Shown: positions 50,491 to 62,024, counted from the stretch's first letter. The stretch is 64,000 nt of DNA from Symsagittifera roscoffensis (GCF_963678635.1 NC_087062.1:91179845-91243844), one strand, 5' to 3'. Translations and numbers: made by a program. Notes: generated by a model not told the origin, from the letters alone.

Positions 50491-53340
50491 AGCCTAAGAG
50501 TGTACTAATCTGGTTTACTGAAGCGATAACAAACTTCTCGTCATCCAGAGAAACTGGTACGGGTTCACCCGATGGGTGTCGGGATATATAATCGACAAAT
50601 CCCATATCTTTACCGGGTAAATGTTCTACGGTAAAGTCGAACGGTAATAGTTTATCCGCCCAACGGGTGAGGCGTGATTGGGCCGTTTTAGTGTATTTAT
50701 CGTCTTTCAGTGCTCCTATTAAGGCTTTGTGATCTGTTAAAATTGAGAATTGTTTACCCAGTAGATAATTTTTGAAATGATCTAGTGCCCAGACTAATCC
50801 CAGTAATTCGAGTTCGTTAGTGCTGTATTTTAATTCGGCGATATTCAAAAATCTGCTAGCGAACGCTACGGTCTTCCAATTTCCCCAATGGTCTTGTTCG
50901 ATTGACGCGCCCAATCCTAAATGTGAGGCATCGCATTTCACCCGAGTGTTCAGTTTTACATCGAAATGGTGGTTCGTCACCGTATTACAAATTTCGTTCT
51001 TGATTTTTTCAAACGCTTCCGTATGTACTGTGGACCACTTAAATGGTTTATTCTTTTGCATAAGTTCTCTGAAGGGTGTTGATAAGGACGCTAGGTTTGG
51101 TATGAACTTATTAAATTGGTTAATCGATCCCATTAAGGATCTGATGTCTTTAATACAGTTTGGTTCTTTTAGGTTTCTGATTGCGTCAGATTTATGTATT
51201 AATGGTGTCGTCCCTTTTGCGTCGATTCTAAATCCCAACCATTCTATGTTATGAGTTAAAAACGTGCATTTTTCCCATTTTATGGCTAGTCCCTCGTCAT
51301 CTAGCGTTTTTAACACATTAATGACTAGCTTTTTATGTTCTTCCTCGCTACCTACGGTGGCGATTAGGATGTCGTCAAGATAACAATGAGTATTTGGTAG
51401 TTTTTCCGTCAAACGGTCCATTATACGTTGAAATTCATTGGGCATATCGCCTAGTCCATAGAATCCGGTTTTAAAACGATATGAACCCGTTACTTCTCCC
51501 CCCACAATGTTAAAATTACACTGATTACTTGCCTTTTTCGAAAGCGGAATTTGGCTGTAGGCGTATTTTAGATCTATCGACGAAAACCAGATGTTTCTTT
51601 GATCGTGGCCGCTAATAGTGACTGCAACGTTGTCAATTAGTTCGAATAGATTCGGCATTTGATATCTATTGCGAAATATTTGTTTGTTTAGTAGTTTTGA
51701 GTTCAACGCTAGTTTTATTGATCCATCCCTTTTTGCTGTAATCACGATAGGGGAAATAAAACAATCTTCAGAGCATCTAGATAGTTTTTCAATGTGTCCG
51801 TCACTTAATAATTGGTCGATGCATAGTTTGACTTTGGGGAGAAGATGGATTGGGATACGTTTCCCTTTCACCTGTATCGGTTTTATCGGCTCGTTAAAAT
51901 AAGTATTAACTACGTAGTTTTTTGATCTACCAGTTCTTTTTATAAGGTCTGGAAAGTGCTTTGATATGTATAATTTAAACTCACGTTGGGATGGTGTCTC
52001 TTGGTTTTGATCCTGTTGGATGTCGGATGCGAATTTTATTTGATTGACATTTGTCCCGATGGGTGGTACTTTCTGGTTTTCCCGTGACTTTGACCCGTTG
52101 GGTGGAGGTTGTTTTTGAAATACTACAATACCCAAATTCGGTAGGATGTCATTTCCTAGTAGATTTCTTTCAGCCCCTTCTGTGATAAAAAGTTTTTGAT
52201 CATTAGCCTCCCATCCTTTCGATTGGATTTTCACTCGAACTTTTCCAATAATATTGATCGTACTCCCGAAACCCTGGTATGCTTTCTTTGTTATCTCGTC
52301 CACAGGTTCTAGCTTTACAAATCTGTCTCGTATCTTCAGTTCGTGTAGTAGGTCTTTTTTCATGAAGGAAACTGGGCTTGCAGAGTCAATTTGGATCTCG
52401 GTATAGTAGGGGTTGAATTTTCCCAGAGCTACTTTTAGTGTCTTTTTCAATTCTAATCCTTCGTGATTGAATACTGTTCTCACTCCGCGCTCTATTTTGT
52501 CTTCTACGGCATTTATTTGGTTATCTGTGTCGATGGATAGAACTAAGAAGTCGTCTAGCTTAACCTCAAATTCGGGATTTTCCTGCGGGTTGGCCCGGAT
52601 ATTTTCGTTTTCTTGGGGTACCCGATTCTGATCGACGATGTTAGTTTGAGTTTTTGCTGAACTCCTACAGTGTTTAGCAAAATGTCCTTTCCGTCCGCAC
52701 GTATTGCAGTTTCTATCTCTAGCCGGGCATGTGGATAGGTGTCCTTTTTTGAATTGCTGACCGCAATTACGGCACTTGTTATTTTCGACTATGTTTAATG
52801 TTGGTTCGTTCTTCACGTATTGTGATCTTGGTCCTGGGTTGTAAGTTGGAAATTTTAGATACTGTTGATGAATTTTAGTACCTTTTTCGTGAACTAATAC
52901 GTAAGATAGTACGTTTTCTGGGGTCAAGTATTCAATGCATAGTTTCTTTTGGATCTCGACATTTCTCATGTTGGTTATGAAAATGTCTCTTACTAGTTCT
53001 GACTCGAGTTCCCCCAGTTTACAATTTTTTGCTAGTTCTGAAAGAATTTCATGGAATTTTTCTAAGGACTCATGTTCTTTCTGTCTTCGGCCAAAAAATT
53101 TAAATCTTTCGTATGTTAGGTTTGTAGTGATCGTGAAAGTCGTTTTTAATAGTTCCCAAAATTCTGCGAAATTAATATCCAGAATTTTTTTTCCAGGATT
53201 TTTATGAGAAAAGCATTTCTGTCCTTCTTTCCCGAGTGCTAGGTATAGCTGTGATTTGAGCTTCTTGTCAATATCTCCTATTTGAAGTCCGTTAATTTTT
53301 GCGTTATCTTCCGCCCTTCTCCTTTTTAATTCTTCGTTGT
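50444..53340 (-). CDS. Gag C-terminal part, protease, reverse transcriptase and RNase H of element 2
   Basis: Open from the gag frame break near 53335; an internal ATG lies at 52969. Two zinc knuckles: CRNCGQQFKKGHLSTC and the canonical CNTCGRKGHFAKHC. The protease active site reads DSAS in place of the usual DS/TG, with LLGNDIL later. Reverse transcriptase has SPIVITAKRDGSIKLALNSK, SSIDLKYAYSQIPL and catalytic YLDD. RNase H has KCDASHLGLGASIEQD, STNELELLGLVWALDHF and ILTDHKALIGAL. The DSA triplet may weaken or change protease function. Confidence 0.9.
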
Positions 53341-53604
53341 AATTTTGTACTGTACTCTATGACGTTCCTCTTTTTCGGCCCGACGGGTCTGATCCTCGGA
53401 TGGGTCCAGTGGTTCTGCCATAGGGTAGATTAGTTCATCTCTTATCGGTGGGTTAATTACATCTTCGATGTCAACGGAGTCTTTCGCAATAATTGTCAGT
53501 TGGAATTTTTCCGCCCACCTTTCCCAGTCATGTTGATTTTCGTATGATGAGTTGTTCCAAAAAAACTCTAGTCCGCGTAGGTTTGATTCATTCGACTGCG
53601 CCAT
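53326..53604 (-). CDS. Gag N-terminal part of element 2 (frame-broken at its 3' end)
   Basis: Starts at ATG 53604-53602, whose first base is the last base of the 5' LTR, and reads MAQSNESNLRGLEF. After about 85 codons the frame leaves the gag homology in an A-rich stretch and stops at 53326; gag-like sequence continues in the adjacent frame. Confidence 0.8.
   Translation of the reverse strand: MAQSNESNLRGLEFFWNNSSYENQHDWERWAEKFQLTIIAKDSVDIEDVINPPIRDELIYPMAEPLDPSEDQTRRAEKEERHRVQYKITTKN
53590..53603 (-). promoter_or_regulatory. Primer-binding site of element 2
   Basis: Directly after the 5' LTR the minus strand reads TGGCGCAGTCGAATG. TGGCGCAGTCG is complementary to a tRNA 3' end CGACTGCG-CCA, the form expected for a tRNA-Ser-type acceptor. 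It is also the coding sequence for gag residues 1-4. Confidence 0.65.
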
Positions 53605-53923
53605 GTTAAAAAATTAGGATACCACTCGTGTAAAAGAGTGACTTAAACTAAGAATAGATTAAGACTGTGGATGATTAAGATTCCTACTAAAATTGTAGGC
53701 TTTTATTTAAGACTAAATAAAAGACGGGGATTCTATCTAAGTTAAGAGAGGTTTAAAAGATTGAATTGGTTGCGATTGATTTGTTACGTATCATAAAAGA
53801 TAGTGTCCAATTCAGAGTCTACCAAAAGCCGTTGCGCTTTTGGCAGGTATATAAATTAACAACTTAAAGGTCGATGGTAAGTTAAGATCAGAGGTTAAAT
53901 AAACAAACCATAATACTTTTACA
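53604..53923 (-). repeat. 5' LTR of element 2
   Basis: Near-identical partner of 46302-46624, with TG/CA borders on the element strand and GTGAG outside. Confidence 0.9.
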
Positions 53924-53928
53924 GTGAG

Positions 53929-55114
53929 TCAGTGAAGGATCTCCTATCTCTCCGTTTAAGAGCGGCAATCTTATTTTGTGGTCACGCCGTGAATGACACT
54001 GGCTGAAATCAACAGCAAGATTAGCTCATTGCACAGAAGAAAAGTCAACGGAGCATGCATGTGTGTCATCAAGATAAGCCATAATTTGATTGTTTTTTAT
54101 TTCTTCCACAAGAGAAATCAGTTTCGCATTTATGGTCGCATTTATGGTCTGTTTAGTGCAATGGATAACTCCAACCCTACTTTTTCATAAATTCACGTAA
54201 ATTCATCTTGGCTACGTATATGATACTTAGGTTGCACTTTTTAAATATATCTTTGTGTTCGGCTGTTTAAAAATTCAGAAGAGCGGTTTTAAGTTTTTAG
54301 TTTGTTAATGCTTGAAGAAACTCCTAGCCGTCAGTATCATACTTTTTCCAGTACCCGCGCATCCAGTGATAACCAGGAGAATCAATTTTGAAGGCTTCCT
54401 GTTTATTTTTGATTATATGTGCTACGCCCTGGGATATTGTGGAAAATACGTGGAAAATAATTTTTGTAAACTTATATGTGAAATTTGCTTTAAACTTATC
54501 CAATAAACAGATTAAGCTTACCAATATCAAAAGTGGAAATAAATGTAGCAATAATTCGAAAAGAAATGACTTTCCCACTTTTGAAGAAAGTGAGAAGAAA
54601 TTTGAGCTCAGGTCAACAATATTTTATGGCTGATATACAAAATTTGGCTAAAAATGGCTAAAAAGTTAAAAAGTCAAAATTAGCTTAGAGAAAATAAAAC
54701 CACCCGAGCACAAATACTCCGTCTTTTTCCTCAAAAGTCGGAAAAATCTTCATTTGCGAAACCTTCTTTTTTTAAAAATTAAAATTGATTTTTTGAGGGA
54801 GGGTTTGAAGTGGGCGATAGAGATGAAAACGTTTTTACTTCTTAAGCTCAAAAAAGCATAGACGTTGAAAAGCCAAAACAAGCATTACATAGTTTTATTA
54901 TTTTACTCTCTTTCTACTCTTTTTCGTTTGACTTATGTTTGTAAAATGGTCTATTATATGAAGTAATCTGTTCAAACCAATTTTGGTTGATTTTCATGAC
55001 GAAGTTGTTTTATGTACGAGTTGGTTTTTAAACTAAACCACAATATGCGATAAAGCTCTCACTTAAATTAGAGTTACAGAAAATAAATACAGTTTGTACC
55101 TGCGTTGATTAAAC
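53929..55114. other. Intergenic / upstream region of the tetraspanin-like gene
   Basis: AT-rich sequence without a supported gene. Short ORFs (54312-54633) lack homology I recognise and have low-complexity composition. The promoter of the downstream gene should lie here, but no firm motif is visible. Confidence 0.45.
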
Positions 55115-55125
55115 ATGGGGAACCA
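55115..55125 (+). CDS. Tetraspanin-like first coding exon (11 nt)
   Basis: ATG GGG AAC CA, then donor GTGAGT at 55126. The two leftover bases complete a Gln codon with the first base of the next exon (55204, after CTGTTTTAG). Chosen because it gives the only in-frame ATG with good splice signals. Confidence 0.65.
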
Positions 55126-57380
55126 GTGAGTTGATTTTTTCTATTAATTCTATTGTTGTTCTTGATTTGATGTTGAAGTTGGTTTTAAACTGGTCTGTTT
55201 TAGACTGAAATTGTACAAAGGAAGAACCAGCAGATGTGTGGGATATCTGGGAGCCTTTGTCAGCTTCCTCATCACCGTAAGTCCATCTCAGTTTTTCTCA
55301 AAATTGGTATATTAAGCTACTGTTAGTCTAGCTGCCATTAAAAAAGGCGTTTTAAATCGCCTCTTAAGGAGCTCAAACATAACTGCATATCTTCGTCCCT
55401 GAAACGTGCAGAATCTTCGTCCTGAAAAGTGCAGAATCTCAAAAATAACGAGGAACTCAGAATCCCTTCTATTTCCTCATTCCTAGATCCAACGATCCGG
55501 GAATTGTTTACGTTATAAAGAGTTCGAAATAGCCTTTAGAAAACAGCGTTAGTAAAAATGTGTTAGAAAACCTATAAAAATTGATTAGAAAATTAGGATA
55601 GGGCAAAATATCCCTCTCCCCATTCTACTTGTCCCCTCCCCAACCCCCAACCACCCCCACGTTTCATTTTAACTTAGAAACTCAAAAGTCCTTTTAAATA
55701 AGCTTTCGTGACTGTAATTTCACAAAAAGTCAGGGGGGGCATGGAAAAGAGCCCTCTAACTCCTCTGCTGTGGTGATGATAATGTGATGTGTTAGGTGTA
55801 TGGGGGAGCTATGACAGGGATGGGGGTGTGGCTTGTGAGTGAGGACGTGGTGGGGGTGTTGAAGACTGTGGTGCCCAGCAGCAGCGTCTGGGACTGGATC
55901 GCTTTCGGGATGATAGTCACCGGCGTCTTCCTCTCCGTCACAGGCCTCCTCGGCATCAAGGGATTCATCAAGGAGCGCAGAATGGTCCTCACTCTAGTCA
56001 GTATACTATGCTTTTATTATGATTATTTTGCATCATAAATCGCTCAAAAAATGTCCATATAGTCGAACAAAGTCAAAATCGGACATCGTTCGACTGAAAA
56101 AGTCAAAAACGGACATCGTTCGACCATTTCGGTCGAATCATGAGTCGAGCACCTCAGCCCGCGTGCTTTTAATATTAATTGGTTTTTATGACATAGTTTT
56201 GACTAAAATATATTAACTGTAAGTAATCAATTATTTCAGACGTCGGCCCAGGTAAACATTTCAATACCCCGCTGGAAAACCAAGTGGGACTATCACCCCA
56301 CTAAAAATAAACAATTCTGATTGGCCGAAATCGAATGCCTTTACCATCTATGTTAAAAAGTTTTCCTACCTAAATTGAGTTAGGGTGAGATGGTCTTCTT
56401 GGTCTCAGACGTCAAAATGAGCAGTTTTACTCTTATTTTTTTTTTCAAAACCATTGACCAAAATAGAAAACTTGGCCCCAATATATATTTAGCTGCCAGA
56501 CTTTAGGAAACATGATCTACTTGGCTTTTCACAATCGTGAACGTGTAAAAGACTGAGAGTCAAATACCAGCAATCAATTACTAGCTGAAAAAGGTTTCAA
56601 AGTGAGGCTATTTTGTGAAAAGTTTTTTGCTATGTTTTTTAGGAATGTAAAATTCAGATCACTCACTTAGTTTTCAAAACGTATTGCAATTCAATAAACT
56701 TGGTTTTTCATTTTGAGACAATTGAATATAACATATAACGATAATGAAAAACTTTGTGCGTTTTTGCTGGAAAAATTGCCCCCTATCATCAGTTTAAAAG
56801 CACTTTTTCAAAAAGAATAACTCGACTTTCTACTATACTAACTGTGATAATGGAAAAAAATATTTCAAAGAGACAAAACGTGTTATTGAAATTTTCCCCA
56901 GGGGTGAATTTTGGGCGGTCGGTCGGCAATTTTTCCCCAGGGGTGAATTTTGCGCGGTCGGCAATCTACGACTTCCCCAGGGGTGAATTTTCGCGGTCGG
57001 CAATTTTTTTGAAAAAAAGTAGGGCAAAAGGCCAATTACGAGAAATTTTGGAAGGTTTTTATATCTTAATATAGTACCAAAGCGGCCCTTTGGGTGGTGA
57101 GGGGGGGGGGTTCGAATCTCTAACAGAAAAACGTCCCCCAATTCGTCCCTGTTGTGCCCAAATGTACTTAATATCGCTGAGTAAGATTGTTGTGTTGCAG
57201 CACTGTCTGATGTTGGCGTTGAGTTTTGTGGGGGTGTCATTGTTCGTGGGTTTGCCCATGTGGTACAGGAGCCATATGACCAAAAACCTCTACAACCAGA
57301 TGGAAGAGTCCTTCTTCGACTACCAGGGCGAACAGGCCAGAGACAAACACAGCGTGTTCTGGAACTACGCGCAGATATAT
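55115..57380 (+). CDS. Tetraspanin-like gene, 5' part (exons 1-4)
   Basis: Exons 55115-55125 (ATG GGG AAC CA), 55204-55276, 55796-55996 and 57201-57380 join in frame (phases 2, 0, 0) to about 155 residues. The protein starts MGNQLKLYKGRTSRC. Membrane segments: GYLGAFVSFLITVYGGAM (TM1), DWIAFGMIVTGVFLSVTGLL (TM2), LMLALSFVGVSLFVGLPMWY (TM3). A short first loop and a KERR cytoplasmic turn separate them, and the second outer loop begins RSHMTKNLYNQMEESF and reaches FWNYAQIY. This is the tetraspanin layout with TM2-loop-TM3 spacing and a W..xQ element before the expected CCG motif. CCG and TM4 are not in the window, so the gene continues downstream. Another four-span membrane family cannot be excluded. 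Confidence 0.72.
55204..55276 (+). CDS. Tetraspanin-like exon 2 (first half of TM1)
   Basis: Acceptor TTTTAG precedes 55204 and donor GTAAGT follows 55276; 73 nt. Encodes LKLYKGRTSRCVGYLGAFVS and FLIT. Confidence 0.72.
55796..55996 (+). CDS. Tetraspanin-like exon 3 (TM1 end, small loop, TM2)
   Basis: Acceptor GTGTTAG precedes 55796 and donor GTCAGT follows 55996; 201 nt, phase 0 to 0. Encodes VYGGAMTGMGVWLVSEDVVG to KERRMVLTL. Confidence 0.78.
55997..57200. other. Tetraspanin-like intron 3
   Basis: Non-coding. Two GGACATCGTTCGAC blocks lie at 56070-56125, a 42-bp tandem repeat at 56890-57004, and a G run with a B-box-like GGTTCGAATC near 57098-57117. Confidence 0.6.
56890..57004 (+). repeat. 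~42-bp tandem repeat, 3 units, copy 1
   Basis: TTCCCCAGGGGTGAATTTT followed by a CGGTCGGCAA-type tail occurs three times in succession. The same array recurs at about 62453-62567. Confidence 0.85.
57201..57380 (+). CDS. Tetraspanin-like exon 4 (TM3, start of large outer loop), copy 1
   Basis: Acceptor GTTGCAG precedes 57201 and donor GTCAGT follows 57380; 180 nt, phase 0 to 0. The GC-rich coding base use stands out from the flanking AT-rich intron. Confidence 0.78.
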
Positions 57381-57639
57381 GTCAGTCTCGTACAAATCAA
57401 CTCTGTGTATTGCTTTTTACACAAGCAAACGCCTGTTTTTATAATACGAGTTCAATTTTGGTCCAAAATCTAAGTTGCTCATTTTTGCGTTCAATTTTTA
57501 TGTTCAAGTTTATTATTTTACTCAAACACAGTTTGGCGAGCGGTTTAGTAATGTTTTTTTTGACCATTTATACTTTCTCTTATGAATGCATTTCTTATTT
57601 GGGGTATACTCTAAGAGGCTGTGATAGCTAACTGAAGAT

Positions 57640-57700
57640 AAGAGGGGTGGAGGGCGCACCGCACATTTTAGAGCTCCGCGGTTCGAATCCCGTATTATTC
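57640..57700 (+). repeat. tRNA-like fragment (B box), copy 1
   Basis: GGTTCGAATCC at 57680-57690 is preceded by a GGTGGAGGGCGCACCG stretch. The upstream arms do not fold into a cloverleaf by eye, so it is a tRNA-derived repeat at best. Copied at 63245-63255. Confidence 0.4.
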
Positions 57701-57889
57701 AAAGCATTATTACACTTTTCGAAGCTTCGTTGATTATTTGAGAAGTCCTCGTTATTACTGCTCAAAATGTTTGAAAGACGTGTAAACGAAGCAGTAACAG
57801 TTCGGCTGCTGACGTAAACAGCTGTAACGTACGTTGATTTTATCTCAGAATTCTAAATTTTGAGTCAAACTAGTTTCTCTACTTCGTTG

Positions 57890-57895
<6 letters not shown>

Positions 57896-57926
<31 letters not shown>

Positions 57927-57930
57927 GAAA
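57896..57930 (+). repeat. TTG microsatellite
   Basis: About ten TTG units; the duplicate at 63460-63483 is shorter (about seven), a useful marker to tell the copies apart. Confidence 0.9.
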
Positions 57931-58225
57931 GATTCGATACGATTTAGTTCAAAAAAATAAATTCGATTTCACAGCCGGATGGAATTTTGTGGTCTGATTG
58001 TTTGCTTGATTACTAGCTGAGGCTGGTAACTCAAAAGACAAATAAAATTCTTATAGAGTCGAAACTTTTTCTCCGCCGAGATAAATTTTCGACTCTATAA
58101 ATGACTTTTATTTGTTTATTATGTTACCAGCCTCCGCTAGTAAGCAAGCACAGAATCAGACCACAAAATTCCATCCGGCCGGGAATTCGTAATTTTTTGT
58201 TTTGAGCTAAATCGCATTGAATCCT
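57931..58225. repeat. Fold-back element in duplication A, copy 1
   Basis: CCGGATGGAATTTTGTGGTC at the left pairs with GACCACAAAATTCCATCCGG at the right, within outer arms GATTCGATACGATTTAG / CTAAATCGCATTGAATC. The inner CTATAGAGTCGAAA / TTTCGACTCTATAAA-type segment also pairs. Copied at about 63485-63780. Confidence 0.82.
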
Positions 58226-58557
58226 TGAACAACAACAAGACTGCTCGTATCAGGGCGAAGCCCTGAATATTTCGACTGCCTTTTGAGGTCTATAGAGCAG
58301 TAATAGCATGAAAAAAATAAATGTAAAAAAATGAATTGAAATTTTTTTGTGGGAATCACACCATATAAAGTACAAAGTGATAAATTCACTCCTAGTAACA
58401 AATCAATTATGGCAATAAGTTCCTACATTCAATTTAGAAAGATTTCTAAGACGGAGTAAATCTCCGCTTACGTTAATAGCGCGAAATTTATCGCAAGTTA
58501 ATTGTCCCAAATTGGCCAAAATGACTATCTTTAAACCTCTATAACTTTACGAAAAAT

Positions 58558-59611
58558 GATCACAGGTGAAATCATTTTTCAAATTTAGGCTTAGGACAAC
58601 ACTACTTTTTGAATGTTTTTTAAAAAGCCGTCAAAAATGGCTAGTTAAAAAGTCGAAATTTGTCTGAAGAAAAAAAAACCCACCTCGAACACAAACACTT
58701 CGTTACTTTCGTTACGAAAGTTGGAACTACAAGATAGCAAGAAAGCAAAGAAGTTTGACTCAAAAATTAGAATGAGAAATTTCTCTCGGAGGAGATAATA
58801 CCATTTTACTTTCTTTCACTTACGAGAGCAGCTGTGCTCATAATCCGGAATAATACTTTCCCATCTACATCTTTTGTTAGAAAGCTGTAAGAAATACGCA
58901 GTTTCTAACACGTGCAAGGGCTGATATATAACAGGTTTATAAAAAAAAACAGGAATCACGAGGTTACTTAACTCATATGCCTTCTCTTAAGTTATTTACG
59001 CTAAAATTTTTGAAAAAATTGTAAAATTTTCTTCATTTAAAGAGTTGAAGTTTATTCGGGGTGATAAAAATCTTGCAAGAAAATGTATTTTGGAAAACTT
59101 GATCCTCAATGTGTCGATCGAAACTTTTTTCTGAGGTTTTGCCTATATTTTAGCTTTTAATGGAGCTTTACGTTTTACGATAGCTAAACTATACCCTATG
59201 GCATAGTATTTTTTGCCAATTTTTGTAATCTTTGTCACAAATTATTTTTTCAATTTTTCTAATCAAGAACAAAATTATAATTTTCCATTTTTTTACTTTC
59301 TTATTAAAAAAACTGAAAACAAAACTCTGAAACATTTGAAAATTTTATAAATCAAACGCTCAATTATTTATTTTTTAATTTTTTATTTAAGGTTTAACTG
59401 AACGTTCGATATATAAAATGTTCAATTGTTCGACAAATGTTTTGCGGCTTCAATTTTTAAAAATTCCCTGTTTTTTATGACAAAGTATACTAGTGAAATT
59501 AAGGGCATTTAAGCATTCTTATTCAAAAGTTGTTTTAACAAAGAAGGAAGCGTGTTTTAAGCAACGAATCAGTTTTATGCATTTTGAGTTTTGAATCAAC
59601 AAAGTTTGAAA
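58558..59611 (+). repeat. Segmental duplication B, copy 1
   Basis: 1054 bp starting GATCACAGGTGAAATC and ending AAAGTTTGAAA, repeated at 60971-62024 with an offset of 2413 and few changes. Non-coding, AT-rich. Confidence 0.9.
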
Positions 59612-60970
59612 GATCATTTCGAAGTAGTGAAAGCTAATTTTGAAAAAAAACAGAAGTGCTGAAACATTTAGGTTTTTAAAAAAAAAATTTATAATCAAAA
59701 AAATTTTTTTACATCGTTTTGCTTGTAACTTTTTTGTTCTTCGGAAAGCTTCGGATAAATTTCAGACGACGTTTTGCAGTTCAGTTTAATCGATTATTTG
59801 ATAATAGCAGAGAGCAAAAAAACCTAATTTTCTCTTAAATTTTTTTTTTGAAAAAACACTCTTGCTCTAATATTAACAAGATGGTTTTAAACACTTCCGC
59901 AATTCTTAGGTCTTATAAAGATTTCAAATCTGGCAATTTTTTAGACTAGTGCTGGTATGGAATTGAGGCTGTATTTTTTCGTTTAATTTCTTTTTGCATT
60001 CAAAAAATTAGTCAAAATTACGCACGGCAAAAAATAGCTCTATAGAACAGATTTTGATTTTTTTCATCTATTTTAAAGTCAAAATTCAAAAGTTCGAAAA
60101 TTATTGGTTACATCAATTATCAGCCTTAATTCATAGTAAAAGAATGCTGGTGAATAAAGATACAAATGTTCAAAATCAACCGTTTTATCAACATCAATCT
60201 CAAAAAAAAAACTGCATAATTTAAGTTTATTTTAACGAACTGCGAAAAAATTACAACATTTTCGGTCGTTTTTTGATACTTTTTACCCGTCGAATCATTG
60301 AAACTATACAAAAATCAATGAAAATGGTTCAGTTGATTAAGAAGAGAAAAACAAGCAGTTCTGCCCACAATTTAATACAAAAGATTAAGAATACTATGAA
60401 AGATGAAGTGTTTCTAAAATTCTGAAACATTTGTGAAAAATTTGGACATTATTTAAATCAAACGCTCGGTTTATTTATTTTATTATTTTTTTAAAATTTG
60501 AACTGAGCGTTTGATATATAAAACTTCCAAATGTTTGTCAAATTTTTAAATTTTTTTGAGCCCCGAGAGAAAAGTGATCATTCAACTACTGTTGCATAGT
60601 CTTTATTTTTGGTTGATATCTGAGCAAAAGAGTTTTTTGATTTTCAACTGAAAAAGGAGTGAAGCAAAAAATTGATGAATACATTACATGTGAAAATTAT
60701 AGGAGTAAATTAGGGGTGGAAAAAGATGTTGCTCAATCAAATGATTGTGTTCAGGAAAAAAACTGTATGGCGTTAGAAGTTTGACAGTCACAAAGGGTTT
60801 CAAAAACGTGCTAATAATTCAAAGTTCAATATTTAAAACAGGTTCCATGCTTCAGAAACTTTTAGTAACATTGATTATAGTAGACCATTGAAAATGAATC
60901 AAATTAGAGACAAAAAATGTACGAAATCGATTCTTAACATCTACTGGAAATGATTCGCCGAATAAACCTA

Positions 60971-62024
60971 GATCACAGGTGAAATCATTTTTCAAATTTA
61001 AGCTTAGGACAACACTACTTTTTGAATGTTTTTTAAAAAGCCGTCAAAAATGGCTAGTTAAAAAGTCGAAATTTGTCTGAAGAAAAAAAAACCCACCTCG
61101 AACACAAACACTTCGTTACTTTCGTTACGAAAGTTGGAACTACAAGATAGCAAGAAAGCAAAGAAGTTTGACTCAAAAATTAGAATGAAAACTTTCTCTC
61201 GGAGGAGATAATACCATTTTACTTTCTTTCACTTACGAGAGCAGCTGTGCTCATAATCCGGAATAATACTTTCCCATCTACATCTTTTGTTAGAAAGCTG
61301 TAAGAAATACGCAGTTTCTAACACGTGCAAGGGCTGATATATAACAGGTTTATAAAAAAAAACAGGAATCACGAGGTTACTTAACTCATATGCCTTCTCT
61401 TAAGTTATTTACGCTAAAATTTTTGAAAAAATTGTAAAATTTTCTTCATTTAAAGAGTTGAAGTTTATTCGGTGTGATAAAAATCTTGCAAGAAAATGTA
61501 TTTTGGAAAACTTGATCCTCAATGTGTCGATCGAAACTTTTTTCTGAGGTTTTGCCTATATTTTAGCTTTTAATGGAGCTTTACGTTTTACGATAGCTAA
61601 ACTATACCCTATGGCATAGTATTTTTTGCAAATTTTTGTAATCTTTGTCACAAATTATTTTTTCAATTTTTCTAATCAAGAACAAAATTATAATTTTCCA
61701 TTTTTTTACTTTCTTATTAAAAAAACTGAAAACAAAACTCTGAAACATTTGAAAATTTTATAAATCAAACGCTCAATTATTTATTTTTTAATTTTTTATT
61801 TAAGGTTTAACTGAACGTTCGATATATAAAATGTTCAATTGTTCGACAAATGTTTTGCGGCTTCAATTTTTAAAAATTCCCTGTTTTTTATGACAAAGTA
61901 TACTAGTGAAATTAAGGGCATTTAAGCATTCTTATTCAAAAGTTGTTTTAACAAAGAAGGAAGCGTGTTTTAAGCAACGAATCAGTTTTATGCATTTTGA
62001 GTCTTGAATCAACAAAGTTTGAAA
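60971..62024 (+). repeat. Segmental duplication B, copy 2
   Basis: Direct copy of 58558-59611. Between the copies, 59612-60970 is unique AT-rich sequence with no gene that I can see. Confidence 0.9.

Larger units (their letters stand above)
46302..53923 (-). mobile_element. Ty3/Gypsy LTR retrotransposon 2 (full length, two frame breaks)
   Basis: LTRs of 323 bp (46302-46624) and 320 bp (53604-53923) differ by one base and a 3-bp length change. On the minus strand they start TG and end CA. The 5-bp target duplication GTGAG flanks the element (46297-46301, 53924-53928). Gag, protease, reverse transcriptase, RNase H and integrase are in Ty3/Gypsy order. Reading is interrupted by one frame change in gag (near 53335) and one between RNase H and integrase (50444-50490). 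The second could be a natural frameshift site, but element 1 reads through the same place in one frame. Domain order and the ATGGCGCAG start match element 1, but the two are clearly different families. Confidence 0.94.
56484..58429 (+). repeat. Segmental duplication A, copy 1
   Basis: Matches 62047-64000 in the same orientation at an offset near 5563, starting at TATATTTAGCTGCC. It contains tetraspanin-like exon 4, the 42-bp repeat, a TTG microsatellite and a fold-back element. Differences are a few base changes and repeat-length changes. Confidence 0.92.

Noticed and set aside
54312-54633. Short ORFs with a hydrophobic stretch upstream of the tetraspanin-like gene
   Set aside because: No splice-supported continuation, low-complexity composition, overlapping ORFs on both strands.
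56754-57074. 106-codon ORF (also at 62317-62637)
   Set aside because: Mostly made of the 42-bp tandem repeat; lies in an intron.
57098-57117. B-box-like GGTTCGAATC next to a G run
   Set aside because: No A box or cloverleaf; chance or repeat-derived.
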